From an uncultured Erysipelotrichaceae bacterium (GTDB lineage Bacteria > Bacillota_I > Bacilli_A > Erysipelotrichales > Coprobacillaceae), in assembly GCA_900544435.1 (NCBI GenBank), contig UQVG01000049.1, positions 1 to 10,729 on the forward strand: a DNA stretch of 10,729 nt, given 5' to 3'. The position numbers and the translations under genes are program-made. The stretch's first letter is position 1. Each line of letters opens with the position of its first letter. Below, piece after piece: positions 6,722 through 10,729 of this stretch. The notes below the pieces were generated by a model, which saw only the letters and a list, made by a program, of their open reading frames with translations, was not told where the DNA came from and made no database searches.

Positions 6722-7471
6722 ATGGAATATCATGTCTTAGCAAGTGGTTCTAAAGGAAATAGTATTTTCATTTATGATCAAGGAAATGGACTTTTGATTG
6801 ATTGTGGAATTAGTAAAAGACAACTCTATACAAAACTTAATCAATTAGGGTTTCATGATAGTGATATTCACTATGTTTTATTAACCCATGATCATGTTGA
6901 CCATAATAAAAATATTGGTATCTTTGATCAAAGTATTGTTTATTGTGGTAAAGGATGTATCCCTGGTATAGATGAAAGTCATGAATTAGAAAACTACCAA
7001 GATATACAATTGGATCATTATATTATTACACCATTACCTTTATCTCATGATGCAACATCACCTTTAGGATTTGTGATTAAAGGAAAAGAGGAAACCATTC
7101 TTTATATGACAGATACTGGTTATGTTTCACAAAAGAATATGGGATATATTAAAAATTTAGATTATTATATTTTTGAAAGTAATCATGATATCGAAATGTT
7201 GATGAATACAAGAAGACCTTTATTCTTAAAAAATCGTATTTTTGGAGATAAGGGCCATCTTAATAATGAATATAGTGCACATGTTATGGTGCAGGTAATT
7301 GGTGAAAATACGAAAGAAATTTGTTTGGCTCACTTATCACAAGAAGCGAATACAAAGGAAATGGCATTAGATACATATCAAAGAGTTTTTGATGAAGAAC
7401 ATATTTATTTTGATAATATTAAAGTTGCTGATCAAAAAGAAATTGTTTCTGGAGGAAATTATGAAAATTAG
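6722..7471 (+). CDS. WalJ/YycJ-like metallo-beta-lactamase-fold hydrolase
   Basis: This 249-residue protein has the YycJ/WalJ start, LASGSKGNSIFI (6-17), then LLIDCGIS (24-31) and the metal motif THDHVDH (55-61). Further likely ligands are His109 in LSHDA, Asp131 in MTDTGY and His204 in LAHLSQEAN. The fold binds two metal ions and hydrolyses phosphodiester or related bonds. In Bacillus and Staphylococcus the orthologue ends the walRKHIJ operon and has been linked to cell-wall control and DNA handling; its substrate is not settled. The ATG at 6722 follows GGAGGA (6712-6717); a TTG at 6692 would lie inside the rpmE terminator hairpin. It overlaps rlmH by 11 bp, an arrangement that recalls the wal-rlmH region, but no walRK is in the window. 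Confidence 0.88.
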   Translation: MEYHVLASGSKGNSIFIYDQGNGLLIDCGISKRQLYTKLNQLGFHDSDIHYVLLTHDHVDHNKNIGIFDQSIVYCGKGCIPGIDESHELENYQDIQLDHYIITPLPLSHDATSPLGFVIKGKEETILYMTDTGYVSQKNMGYIKNLDYYIFESNHDIEMLMNTRRPLFLKNRIFGDKGHLNNEYSAHVMVQVIGENTKEICLAHLSQEANTKEMALDTYQRVFDEEHIYFDNIKVADQKEIVSGGNYEN

Positions 7472-7940
7472 GATCTTAACAATTGGTAAGCTTAAAGAAA
7501 AATATCTTGTTAATGGAATCAATGAATATGTCAAAAGATTGAATGCTTACTGTAAAGTGGAAATGGTTGAAGTACCAGATGAACCAATTCCTGATAATGC
7601 AAGTGAAAATGTAGAAAATATCATCAAAGATAAAGAAGCAGATAAAATTGTTGCTAAAATCAAAGATGATGAATATGTGATTGTTTTAGATTTACATGGA
7701 AAAGAAATAGATAGTGTGGCTTTTTCTAAGCATATTGAAGAATGTATGATTAGAGGAAAGAGTACGATTACTTTTGTCATTGGTGGTTCTTTAGGTTTAG
7801 GAAAATCTTTATTACAAAGAGCAAATTATCGTTTATGTTTCTCTAAAATGACTTTTCCACATCAATTAATGAAGCTTATCTTAGTTGAACAAGTCTATCG
7901 TGCATTCAAAATCATGCGGAGAGAAACTTATCATAAGTGA
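7461..7940 (+). CDS. rlmH: 23S rRNA (pseudouridine-1915-N3) methyltransferase RlmH
   Basis: This 159-residue SPOUT methyltransferase has exactly the usual RlmH length. It N3-methylates pseudouridine 1915 in helix 69 of 23S rRNA on assembled 70S ribosomes. The start MKIRILTIGKLKEKYL, LDLHGKEIDS (residues 75-84), the SAM-binding glycine-rich FVIGGSLGLG, and MTFPHQLMKLILVEQVYRA near the end are all family signatures. It ends in RRETYHK, matching the conserved C-terminal tail. The ATG at 7461 sits after GGAGGA (7451-7456) and overlaps the stop of the walJ-like gene by 11 bp, so the two are coupled. No terminator follows before the antitoxin-type RNA, so transcripts from this operon would run antisense into the toxin gene and stop at the 8025-8073 terminator. 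Confidence 0.97.
   Translation: MKIRILTIGKLKEKYLVNGINEYVKRLNAYCKVEMVEVPDEPIPDNASENVENIIKDKEADKIVAKIKDDEYVIVLDLHGKEIDSVAFSKHIEECMIRGKSTITFVIGGSLGLGKSLLQRANYRLCFSKMTFPHQLMKLILVEQVYRAFKIMRRETYHK
7923..7940 (+). other. SCC-type attB-like sequence at the 3' end of rlmH
   Basis: The last 18 bases of rlmH, GAAACTTATCATAAGTGA, differ at one position from the degenerate attachment core that staphylococcal SCC elements use in rlmH (orfX). The resemblance follows largely from the conserved TYHK-stop end. No second copy or recombinase is present, so nothing appears to be inserted here. Confidence 0.35.
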
Positions 7941-7969
7941 TTGAATTTTTTATAACGTTTGTTTATAAT
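7941..7969 (+). promoter_or_regulatory. Promoter of the antitoxin-type RNA
   Basis: TTGAAT (7941-7946) and a perfect TATAAT (7964-7969) are spaced by exactly 17 bp, starting at the first base after the rlmH stop. No protein frame follows, which argues for a non-coding transcript starting near 7976. Confidence 0.8.
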
Positions 7970-7976
7970 AAATATG

Positions 7977-8004
7977 AAAAAAGAACAACCGATAGACGGT
8001 TTGT
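7977..8004 (-). terminator. Intrinsic terminator of the toxin transcript
   Basis: Read on the minus strand, ACAAACCG (8004-7997) pairs with CGGTTGTT (7991-7984), with one bulged A, around a 5-nt loop. C and six T (7983-7977) follow. It would give the toxin mRNA a 3' UTR of about 85 nt. Confidence 0.65.
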
Positions 8005-8024
8005 CTTGGATTTGTTATATTGAT

Positions 8025-8073
8025 AAAATAGTTATCTCACACTTTGCCAGAGACATGAGGTGGCTATTTTTTT
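8025..8073 (+). terminator. Intrinsic terminator of the antitoxin-type RNA
   Basis: AAAATAGTTATCTCA (8025-8039) pairs with TGAGGTGGCTATTTT (8056-8070) in a 15-bp stem, followed by a T run to 8073. Three of the pairs are G-U wobbles on this strand and become A-C mismatches on the other, so it should act mainly on plus-strand transcription. Confidence 0.85.
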
Positions 8074-8159
8074 GCATTATTTTCTATAATGGATAGAAGT
8101 AATTTGATAACAATACTTATTATCGATATGATTAATGTTAGTGTAGCTAACATAATCAT
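8064..8159 (-). CDS. Candidate holin-like (TxpA/Hol_Tox-type) toxin peptide with displaced start
   Basis: From the ATG at 8159 the frame encodes 31 residues. It is a hydrophobic Ile/Leu-rich segment (MIMLATLTLIISIISIVIKL, then LLSII) with a charged ENNAKK tail, as in a single-pass membrane peptide. The frame is open upstream to 8180 and reads WKTYEAI directly before it. The result, TYEAIMIMLA, resembles the N-terminus of the short 'putative holin-like toxin' peptides of Firmicutes. The strong GGAGG (8188-8184) lies 24 nt before this ATG, too far to serve it directly. The ATG beside it (8181) is one base out of frame. Losing one A from the run 8174-8177 would restore METYEAIMIM. Either the gene is frameshifted or it is translated by coupling through ATGA-overlapping mini-ORFs. 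The antisense RNA opposite supports a toxin role. Confidence 0.6.
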   Translation of the reverse strand: MIMLATLTLIISIISIVIKLLLSIIENNAKK

Positions 8160-8181
8160 GATTGCTTCATAAGTTTTCCAT
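8156..8181 (-). other. Two chained mini-ORFs with ATGA overlaps before the toxin frame
   Basis: On the minus strand, ATG GAA AAC TTA TGA (8181-8167) overlaps ATG AAG CAA TCA TGA (8170-8156) by ATGA. The second overlaps the toxin ATG (8159) by another ATGA. Such overlaps permit stop-start reinitiation. They may instead be the by-product of a one-base insertion in AAAA (8174-8177). Confidence 0.45.
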
Positions 8182-8283
8182 CACCTCCGTTTTTCATATT
8201 TCCCTAGGGATATCTATGTAAACGAAGAATACGCTCTTCGATTTAAGCAACCAAGGATAACTGCCTACCATCTTCATGGTTGT
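8160..8283 (-). promoter_or_regulatory. Structured 5' leader of the toxin mRNA
   Basis: A leader of about 120 nt is predicted. It can form a CAACCA/TGGTTG stem (8282-8277 with 8253-8248), a hairpin CGAAGA/TCTTCG (8240-8235 with 8228-8223) with a 6-nt loop, and a palindrome TCCCTAGGGA (8210-8201). It ends in the Shine-Dalgarno GGAGGTG (8188-8182). Long folded leaders that control translation are usual for type I toxins. Confidence 0.5.
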
Positions 8284-8289
8284 TCCTAA

Positions 8290-8298
8290 ATTATAACA
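8290..8298 (-). promoter_or_regulatory. Extended -10 promoter of the toxin transcript
   Basis: A perfect TATAAT (8295-8290, minus strand) is preceded by TGT (8298-8296), a full extended -10. No convincing -35 is seen 16-18 bp upstream. The predicted start is near 8283. Confidence 0.6.
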
Positions 8299-8348
8299 TG
8301 AAGAAATAAATATACTTTTGGACTAATAAATAATATATAACAAAAATG

Positions 8349-8366
8349 ATTCTATTATGATAGAAT
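8349..8366. promoter_or_regulatory. Inverted repeat over the promoter region of the membrane-protein operon
   Basis: ATTCTAT (8349-8355) and ATAGAAT (8360-8366) form a perfect inverted repeat around TATG. It contains the likely -10 candidates (TATTAT 8353-8358, TAGAAT 8361-8366) and ends 6 bp before the AAGGAGGT ribosome binding site. A repressor operator overlapping the promoter is the simplest reading; the exact promoter is unresolved. Confidence 0.45.
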
Positions 8367-8386
8367 GATACAAGGAGGTACATAGT

Positions 8387-8683
8387 ATGGAAGTTATGCT
8401 TATTGTTGGGTTATTTGCTTCATCTGCGCTTTCCTTGAATTTTATTGTTAATCAAAAATATAAATTAGCGGGATCAATGAATATTATTAACTTATGTTTA
8501 GTGGTAGCGACAGCTTATCAATTTGATCAAGTGAAGAATATTGTTTGGTTATTTGGAATAGCTGCAGGAGTTGTACTTGTTTATTTTGTAGTAAGATTTC
8601 TTTTAAAGAAAAAGAAAAAAGAAAAACAACAATCGATTGAAAATAAGGTTGTTGATGTAGAAGTAGTAGATAAGGAGAATTAG
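8387..8683 (+). CDS. Small membrane protein of unknown function
   Basis: I do not recognise this 98-residue protein. Hydrophobic stretches at about residues 3-21, 28-45 and 50-73 suggest two or three membrane helices. They are followed by a strongly basic run KKKKKEK (74-80) and an acidic, valine-rich tail (VVDVEVVDKEN). The basic run argues for a cytoplasmic C-terminus by the positive-inside rule. There is no cleavable signal peptide. The ATG at 8387 has a near-perfect AAGGAGGT (8372-8379). Its stop is 3 bp before the cyclophilin gene, and the AAGGAG for that gene lies inside its last codons, so the two are co-transcribed. A shared function is not implied. Confidence 0.85.
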   Translation: MEVMLIVGLFASSALSLNFIVNQKYKLAGSMNIINLCLVVATAYQFDQVKNIVWLFGIAAGVVLVYFVVRFLLKKKKKEKQQSIENKVVDVEVVDKEN

Positions 8684-8686
8684 AGA

Positions 8687-9169
8687 ATGGAAAAAGTATT
8701 TATTGAAATTGAAATGGAAAATGGAGATGTAATGAAAGGGGAACTTTATCCTGAAGTTGCACCAATTACAGTAGAAAACTTTTTAAAATTAATTGATGAA
8801 GATTTCTTTGCAGGATTAATTTTCCATAGAGTCATCCCTGGATTTATGATTCAAGGTGGGGGATATACTAAAGACTTTAAAGAAAAACATTGTGATTCTA
8901 TTAAAGGTGAATTTAAAAGCAATGGTGTTAACAATGAATTAAAACATACAGAAGGTGTTTTATCTATGGCTAGAACAATGATCAAAGATTCAGCATCTTC
9001 ACAATTCTTTATCATGCATAAACCAGCACCTCATTTAGATGGTGAATATGCTGCATTTGGTAAAATTACAGAAGGTTTAGATATTGTAGATCAAATTGCT
9101 AATGTTCCTACAAATTTCCAAGATTGTCCAACAACACCAGTTGTGATTAAAACAATTAGAAGAGTGTAA
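8687..9169 (+). CDS. Cyclophilin-type peptidyl-prolyl cis-trans isomerase
   Basis: This 160-residue single-domain cyclophilin speeds cis-trans isomerisation of X-Pro bonds in protein folding. The active-site segment FHRVIPGFMIQGGGYTKD spans 46-63, with Arg48, Phe53 and Gln56. MAR (94-96) and SSQFFIMH (104-111) complete it. The position of the cyclosporin-contacting Trp of human CypA is His116 here (HLDGEYAAFG), as in many bacterial forms with weak cyclosporin binding. No signal peptide or membrane anchor is present, so it is cytosolic. The start has AAGGAG (8672-8677) 9 nt upstream, inside the preceding gene. Four bases separate its stop from yfcE, so the three genes probably form one operon. 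Confidence 0.95.
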   Translation: MEKVFIEIEMENGDVMKGELYPEVAPITVENFLKLIDEDFFAGLIFHRVIPGFMIQGGGYTKDFKEKHCDSIKGEFKSNGVNNELKHTEGVLSMARTMIKDSASSQFFIMHKPAPHLDGEYAAFGKITEGLDIVDQIANVPTNFQDCPTTPVVIKTIRRV

Positions 9170-9173
9170 TTAT

Positions 9174-9716
9174 ATGAAAGTAATGTTTATATCAGATATT
9201 CATGGTTCTTATTATTGGGCAAATAAGGCAATTGAAAAATATCGTGAAGAAAAAGCAGAAAAACTTGTTATTTTAGGGGATATTTTATATCATGGACCAC
9301 GTAATGATTTACCTAAGGATTATAATTGTAAAAAGGTTATTGCTCTGTTAAATCCTTTAAAAAAGGATATTATTGCAGTTAGAGGAAATTGTGATAGTGA
9401 AGTTGATCAAATGGTGTTAGATTTTCCTATGCGTAGTGATTATGCTTTAATGGATGTTGATCAACATCATTTCTTTATGACACATGGACATTTATTTAAT
9501 GAAGATCAACTTCCTTTATTAAATGAAAATGATATTTTAATTTATGGACATTTTCATAAACCACTTGCTAAAAAAGAAAACGGTATTTATATTTTAAATC
9601 CATCTTCGATTTCTTTGCCTAAAGAAGGTACGAATAGTTATGGTATTTATGAAAATGACTGTTTTACAATTAAAACATTTGATAATGAAATTGTAAAACA
9701 AATACAATTAGATTAA
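9174..9716 (+). CDS. yfcE: YfcE-family metallophosphoesterase
   Basis: This 180-residue calcineurin-like phosphodiesterase is closely similar to E. coli YfcE, which is manganese-dependent and hydrolyses bis-pNPP and related phosphodiesters; its natural substrate is unknown. The metal-binding motifs appear in order: SDIHGS (Asp8, His10), LGDILYHGPRN (Asp36), VRGNCDSEVDQM (Asn72), THGHLF (His104, His106) and YGHFHKP (His126, His128). YHGPRN and GNCDSEVDQM are specific to the YfcE branch. The ATG at 9174 has only a weak AGAAGAG upstream, so translation probably depends on coupling to the cyclophilin gene 4 bp before it. A 12-bp terminator follows within 10 bp. Confidence 0.95.
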   Translation: MKVMFISDIHGSYYWANKAIEKYREEKAEKLVILGDILYHGPRNDLPKDYNCKKVIALLNPLKKDIIAVRGNCDSEVDQMVLDFPMRSDYALMDVDQHHFFMTHGHLFNEDQLPLLNENDILIYGHFHKPLAKKENGIYILNPSSISLPKEGTNSYGIYENDCFTIKTFDNEIVKQIQLD

Positions 9717-9720
9717 TGAA

Positions 9721-9753
9721 AGAATCGTTTGGTGGTAACATCGAACGATTTTT
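9721..9753 (+). terminator. Intrinsic terminator of the yfcE operon, GUAA tetraloop
   Basis: AATCGTTTGGTG (9723-9734) pairs with CATCGAACGATT (9739-9750), including two G-U pairs, around a GUAA (GNRA-class) loop. A short T run follows. Confidence 0.85.
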
Positions 9754-9795
9754 AGTTGTTTAGGATAACAAATAAAAATGATTTATTATAGTTTT

Positions 9796-9821
9796 AACAA
9801 TCTTAGGATTGTTTTTTCTTT
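9796..9821 (+). terminator. Second, tandem terminator before the gntR promoter
   Basis: AACAATC (9796-9802) pairs with GATTGTT (9807-9813) around TTAG, followed by TTTT, C and more T. It lies 46 bp after the first terminator and probably isolates gntR from the upstream operon. No promoter or gene was found between the two. Confidence 0.75.
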
Positions 9822-9839
9822 TACACAAAAATAACCTTC

Positions 9840-9868
9840 TTGTTAAAAAGTCCGTGCAAATTTATAAA
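9840..9868 (+). promoter_or_regulatory. Promoter of the GntR-family regulator gene
   Basis: TTGTTA (9840-9845) and TATAAA (9863-9868) are 17 bp apart; the predicted start is near 9875. The direct repeat TATGGTA (9872-9878 and 9887-9893) follows just before AGGAGG (9893-9898). Confidence 0.65.
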
Positions 9869-9906
9869 AAGTATGGTATTTTTAGTTATGGTAGGAGGGA
9901 TAGTCT

Positions 9907-10620
9907 ATGGTTAAATATATTGATATCGCAGATGATATTAGAAGTAAGATTTTTGATAAAAAATATACATATGGACAAAAACTCCCTTATGAATATGTAT
10001 TATGTGTTGCTTATCATTGTAATAAAGAAACAATGAAAAAAGCCTTGGATATATTAGTAAAAGAAGGATTGATTGTAAGAAGAAGAGGGGCAGGAACTTT
10101 TGTAAAGGATTATGATGCTTCTTCAGAAGATGCAACTCAACTTAAACAATCAGGATTGGGTTTAACACGAAAATTAAAAGGCAAAGGTGAATTAAAAAGT
10201 GAAATTATTGAATTTTCAGTTATACCGAGTGATGAGCATATATCTAAAAAATTACAAATAGAAGAGGGATCCTTTGTCTATCATATTATTAGAAAAAGAG
10301 TATTTGATGATAAACCGTATTGTTTGGAAATTACATATATGCCAATTTCTATTATTCCAAACTTGAAGCTAGAACATTTGAAAGGCTCGATATACCAGTA
10401 TATTGAAAAAGAATTAAAATTAAAGATACAAAGTACGCATAAAACTATACGTGCTCATCTATCGAGTCCGTTAGAACAAGAAAATTTGGGATTGAAGGAA
10501 TATGAACCATATATTGAAGTTGAACAAACGGCATATTTAAGTAGTGGGATTATCTTTGAATATTCATTTACGAGATATCATTACAACAATTTTGAACTTC
10601 AAACAGTGACGGTTCAATAG
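9907..10620 (+). CDS. GntR-family transcriptional regulator with UTRA domain (HutC subfamily)
   Basis: This 237-residue cytoplasmic repressor has an N-terminal winged helix (about 3-68). KLPYEYVLCVAY, ETMKKALDILVKEGLI and the wing RRRGAGTFV (58-66) are clear. A UTRA effector domain (about 85-237) follows, with LQIEEGSFVYHIIRKR, FDDKPYCLEITYMP (133-146) and the closing FEYSFTRYHYNNFEL. UTRA regulators of this class sense sugar phosphates or related ligands and usually repress adjacent uptake genes. The recognition helix has NKETMKK where the family often has SRMTVRQ, so its operator may differ. The ATG at 9907 follows AGGAGG. A strong terminator directly after it, then a cre-like site and dyad, suggest that its target operon starts just beyond the window. 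Confidence 0.93.
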   Translation: MVKYIDIADDIRSKIFDKKYTYGQKLPYEYVLCVAYHCNKETMKKALDILVKEGLIVRRRGAGTFVKDYDASSEDATQLKQSGLGLTRKLKGKGELKSEIIEFSVIPSDEHISKKLQIEEGSFVYHIIRKRVFDDKPYCLEITYMPISIIPNLKLEHLKGSIYQYIEKELKLKIQSTHKTIRAHLSSPLEQENLGLKEYEPYIEVEQTAYLSSGIIFEYSFTRYHYNNFELQTVTVQ

Positions 10621-10634
10621 CCAAAAAACATAAA

Positions 10635-10669
10635 AAAACGCTGTCTAAATGATAGCGTTTTCTTTTTTT
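10635..10669 (+). terminator. Intrinsic terminator of the gntR gene
   Basis: AAAACGCTGTC (10635-10645) pairs with GATAGCGTTTT (10651-10661), with one G-U pair, around TAAAT. C and a T run follow. Confidence 0.92.
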
Positions 10670-10687
10670 AATAAAAAAATCAAAAAA

Positions 10688-10702
10688 AATAACCGCTTTC
10701 AA
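10688..10702 (-). promoter_or_regulatory. cre-like catabolite control site
   Basis: On the minus strand TTGAAAGCGGTTATT matches the degenerate CcpA-binding consensus WTGNAANCGNWNNCW at every position except the late C. It lies between the gntR terminator and a putative -35 box at the window edge, where carbon catabolite control of a sugar operon would be expected. Confidence 0.5.
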
Positions 10703-10713
10703 AAACGTTGAAA
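10697..10713. promoter_or_regulatory. Dyad TTTCAA-N5-TTGAAA, possible GntR operator over a -35 box
   Basis: TTTCAA (10697-10702) and TTGAAA (10708-10713) are perfect inverted repeats. The right arm is also a 5-of-6 match to a -35 hexamer; a -10 at normal spacing would fall just outside the window. A regulator bound here would block that promoter. Confidence 0.45.
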
Positions 10714-10729
10714 AACCCTTATTTTATGC

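Larger units (their letters stand above)
7976..8073 (+). ncRNA. Candidate cis-antisense antitoxin RNA of a type I toxin-antitoxin pair
   Basis: A ~98-nt RNA is predicted between the near-consensus promoter at 7941-7969 and the terminator at 8025-8073. It has no credible start, ribosome binding site or frame. It runs against the minus-strand holin-like toxin transcript and covers that mRNA's 3' UTR plus the last three codons. This is the convergent layout of txpA-RatA and bsrG-SR4 in Bacillus. In those systems the antisense RNA pairs with the toxin mRNA to trigger RNase III cleavage or block translation. That mode of action is inferred here. The 5' part can also form the hairpin 7984-8004. Confidence 0.7.

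Noticed and set aside
7389..7460. Upstream start for RlmH at 7389
   Set aside because: It would add 24 residues absent from the family, while the ATG at 7461 gives exactly 159 residues and has GGAGGA before it.
7923..7940. An integrated SCC-like island at rlmH
   Set aside because: Only one copy of the att-like core exists here, and no recombinase or foreign gene block follows; only a potential site can be claimed.
8025..8073. Terminator of the toxin transcript at this hairpin
   Set aside because: On the minus strand three wobble pairs become mismatches and only a short T run follows; the hairpin at 7977-8004 is a better minus-strand terminator.
9872..9893. Direct repeat TATGGTA in the gntR leader as an autoregulatory operator
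   Set aside because: It is only 7 bp, lacks dyad symmetry expected for a GntR dimer site, and partly overlaps the ribosome binding site; noted in the promoter entry only.
9809..10036. 75-residue plus-strand open frame over the gntR start
   Set aside because: It spans the gntR promoter and ribosome binding site in another frame, and the GntR frame has clear family motifs.
9827..10694. AAAAATAACC shared by 9827-9836 and 10685-10694 as a common regulatory element upstream and downstream of gntR
   Set aside because: Ten mostly A bases recur by chance in such AT-rich DNA, and the flanks do not match.
1..10729. CRISPR arrays, tRNA or rRNA genes, insertion sequences, long tandem repeats
   Set aside because: No regularly spaced repeats, cloverleaf-like or rRNA-like segments, or transposase frames were seen by eye on either strand.

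Overview
The window is AT-rich and almost wholly coding, with short intergenic gaps, strong GGAGG ribosome binding sites and many hairpin-plus-T-run terminators. This points to a low-GC Gram-positive (Bacillota). The gene set and composition would suit an Erysipelotrichia-type gut bacterium, but that placement is inference. No tRNA, rRNA, CRISPR array, transposase or integrase was seen.

Layout. (1) 82-1768, minus strand: an RluA-type pseudouridine synthase and the 23S rRNA guanine methyltransferase RlmA, overlapping by 14 bp and ending at a bidirectional terminator. (2) 1868-4041, plus strand: an 88-residue unknown protein, a SpoU/TrmH 2'-O-methyltransferase and a PatB/MalY-type C-S lyase, tightly packed. 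The two groups leave a shared intergenic region through abutting divergent extended -10 promoters. (3) 4121-6679: class II fructose-bisphosphate aldolase, MurA (MurZ-like) and ribosomal protein L31, each with its own promoter. This is a shortened form of the Bacillus fbaA-tal-murAB-glpX-rho-rpmE neighbourhood. (4) 6722-7940: a WalJ/YycJ-like metallo-beta-lactamase-fold protein and RlmH, overlapping by 11 bp. (5) 7941-8386: a stretch with no conventional gene that reads as a type I toxin-antitoxin locus. A minus-strand mRNA encodes a tiny hydrophobic peptide with a YEAIMIM segment like the holin-like toxin (TxpA/Hol_Tox) peptides. A convergent plus-strand RNA of about 100 nt, with a near-consensus promoter and its own terminator, lies antisense to its 3' end. 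(6) 8387-9716: a small membrane protein, a cyclophilin-type peptidyl-prolyl isomerase and a YfcE phosphodiesterase, nearly contiguous and closed by tandem terminators. (7) 9907-10620: a GntR/UTRA repressor with its own promoter and terminator, followed by a cre-like site and a dyad at the window edge that probably control a sugar operon beyond it.

Most genes are housekeeping: RNA modification (four enzymes), glycolysis, peptidoglycan synthesis, ribosome and protein folding. The notable part is the toxin-antitoxin region. Its toxin frame is offset by one base from the start codon next to the Shine-Dalgarno. The gap can be explained by a one-base insertion in an A run or by a chain of ATGA-overlapping mini-ORFs. 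The 3' UTR of the toxin mRNA also carries a CACCTC complementary to its own Shine-Dalgarno.
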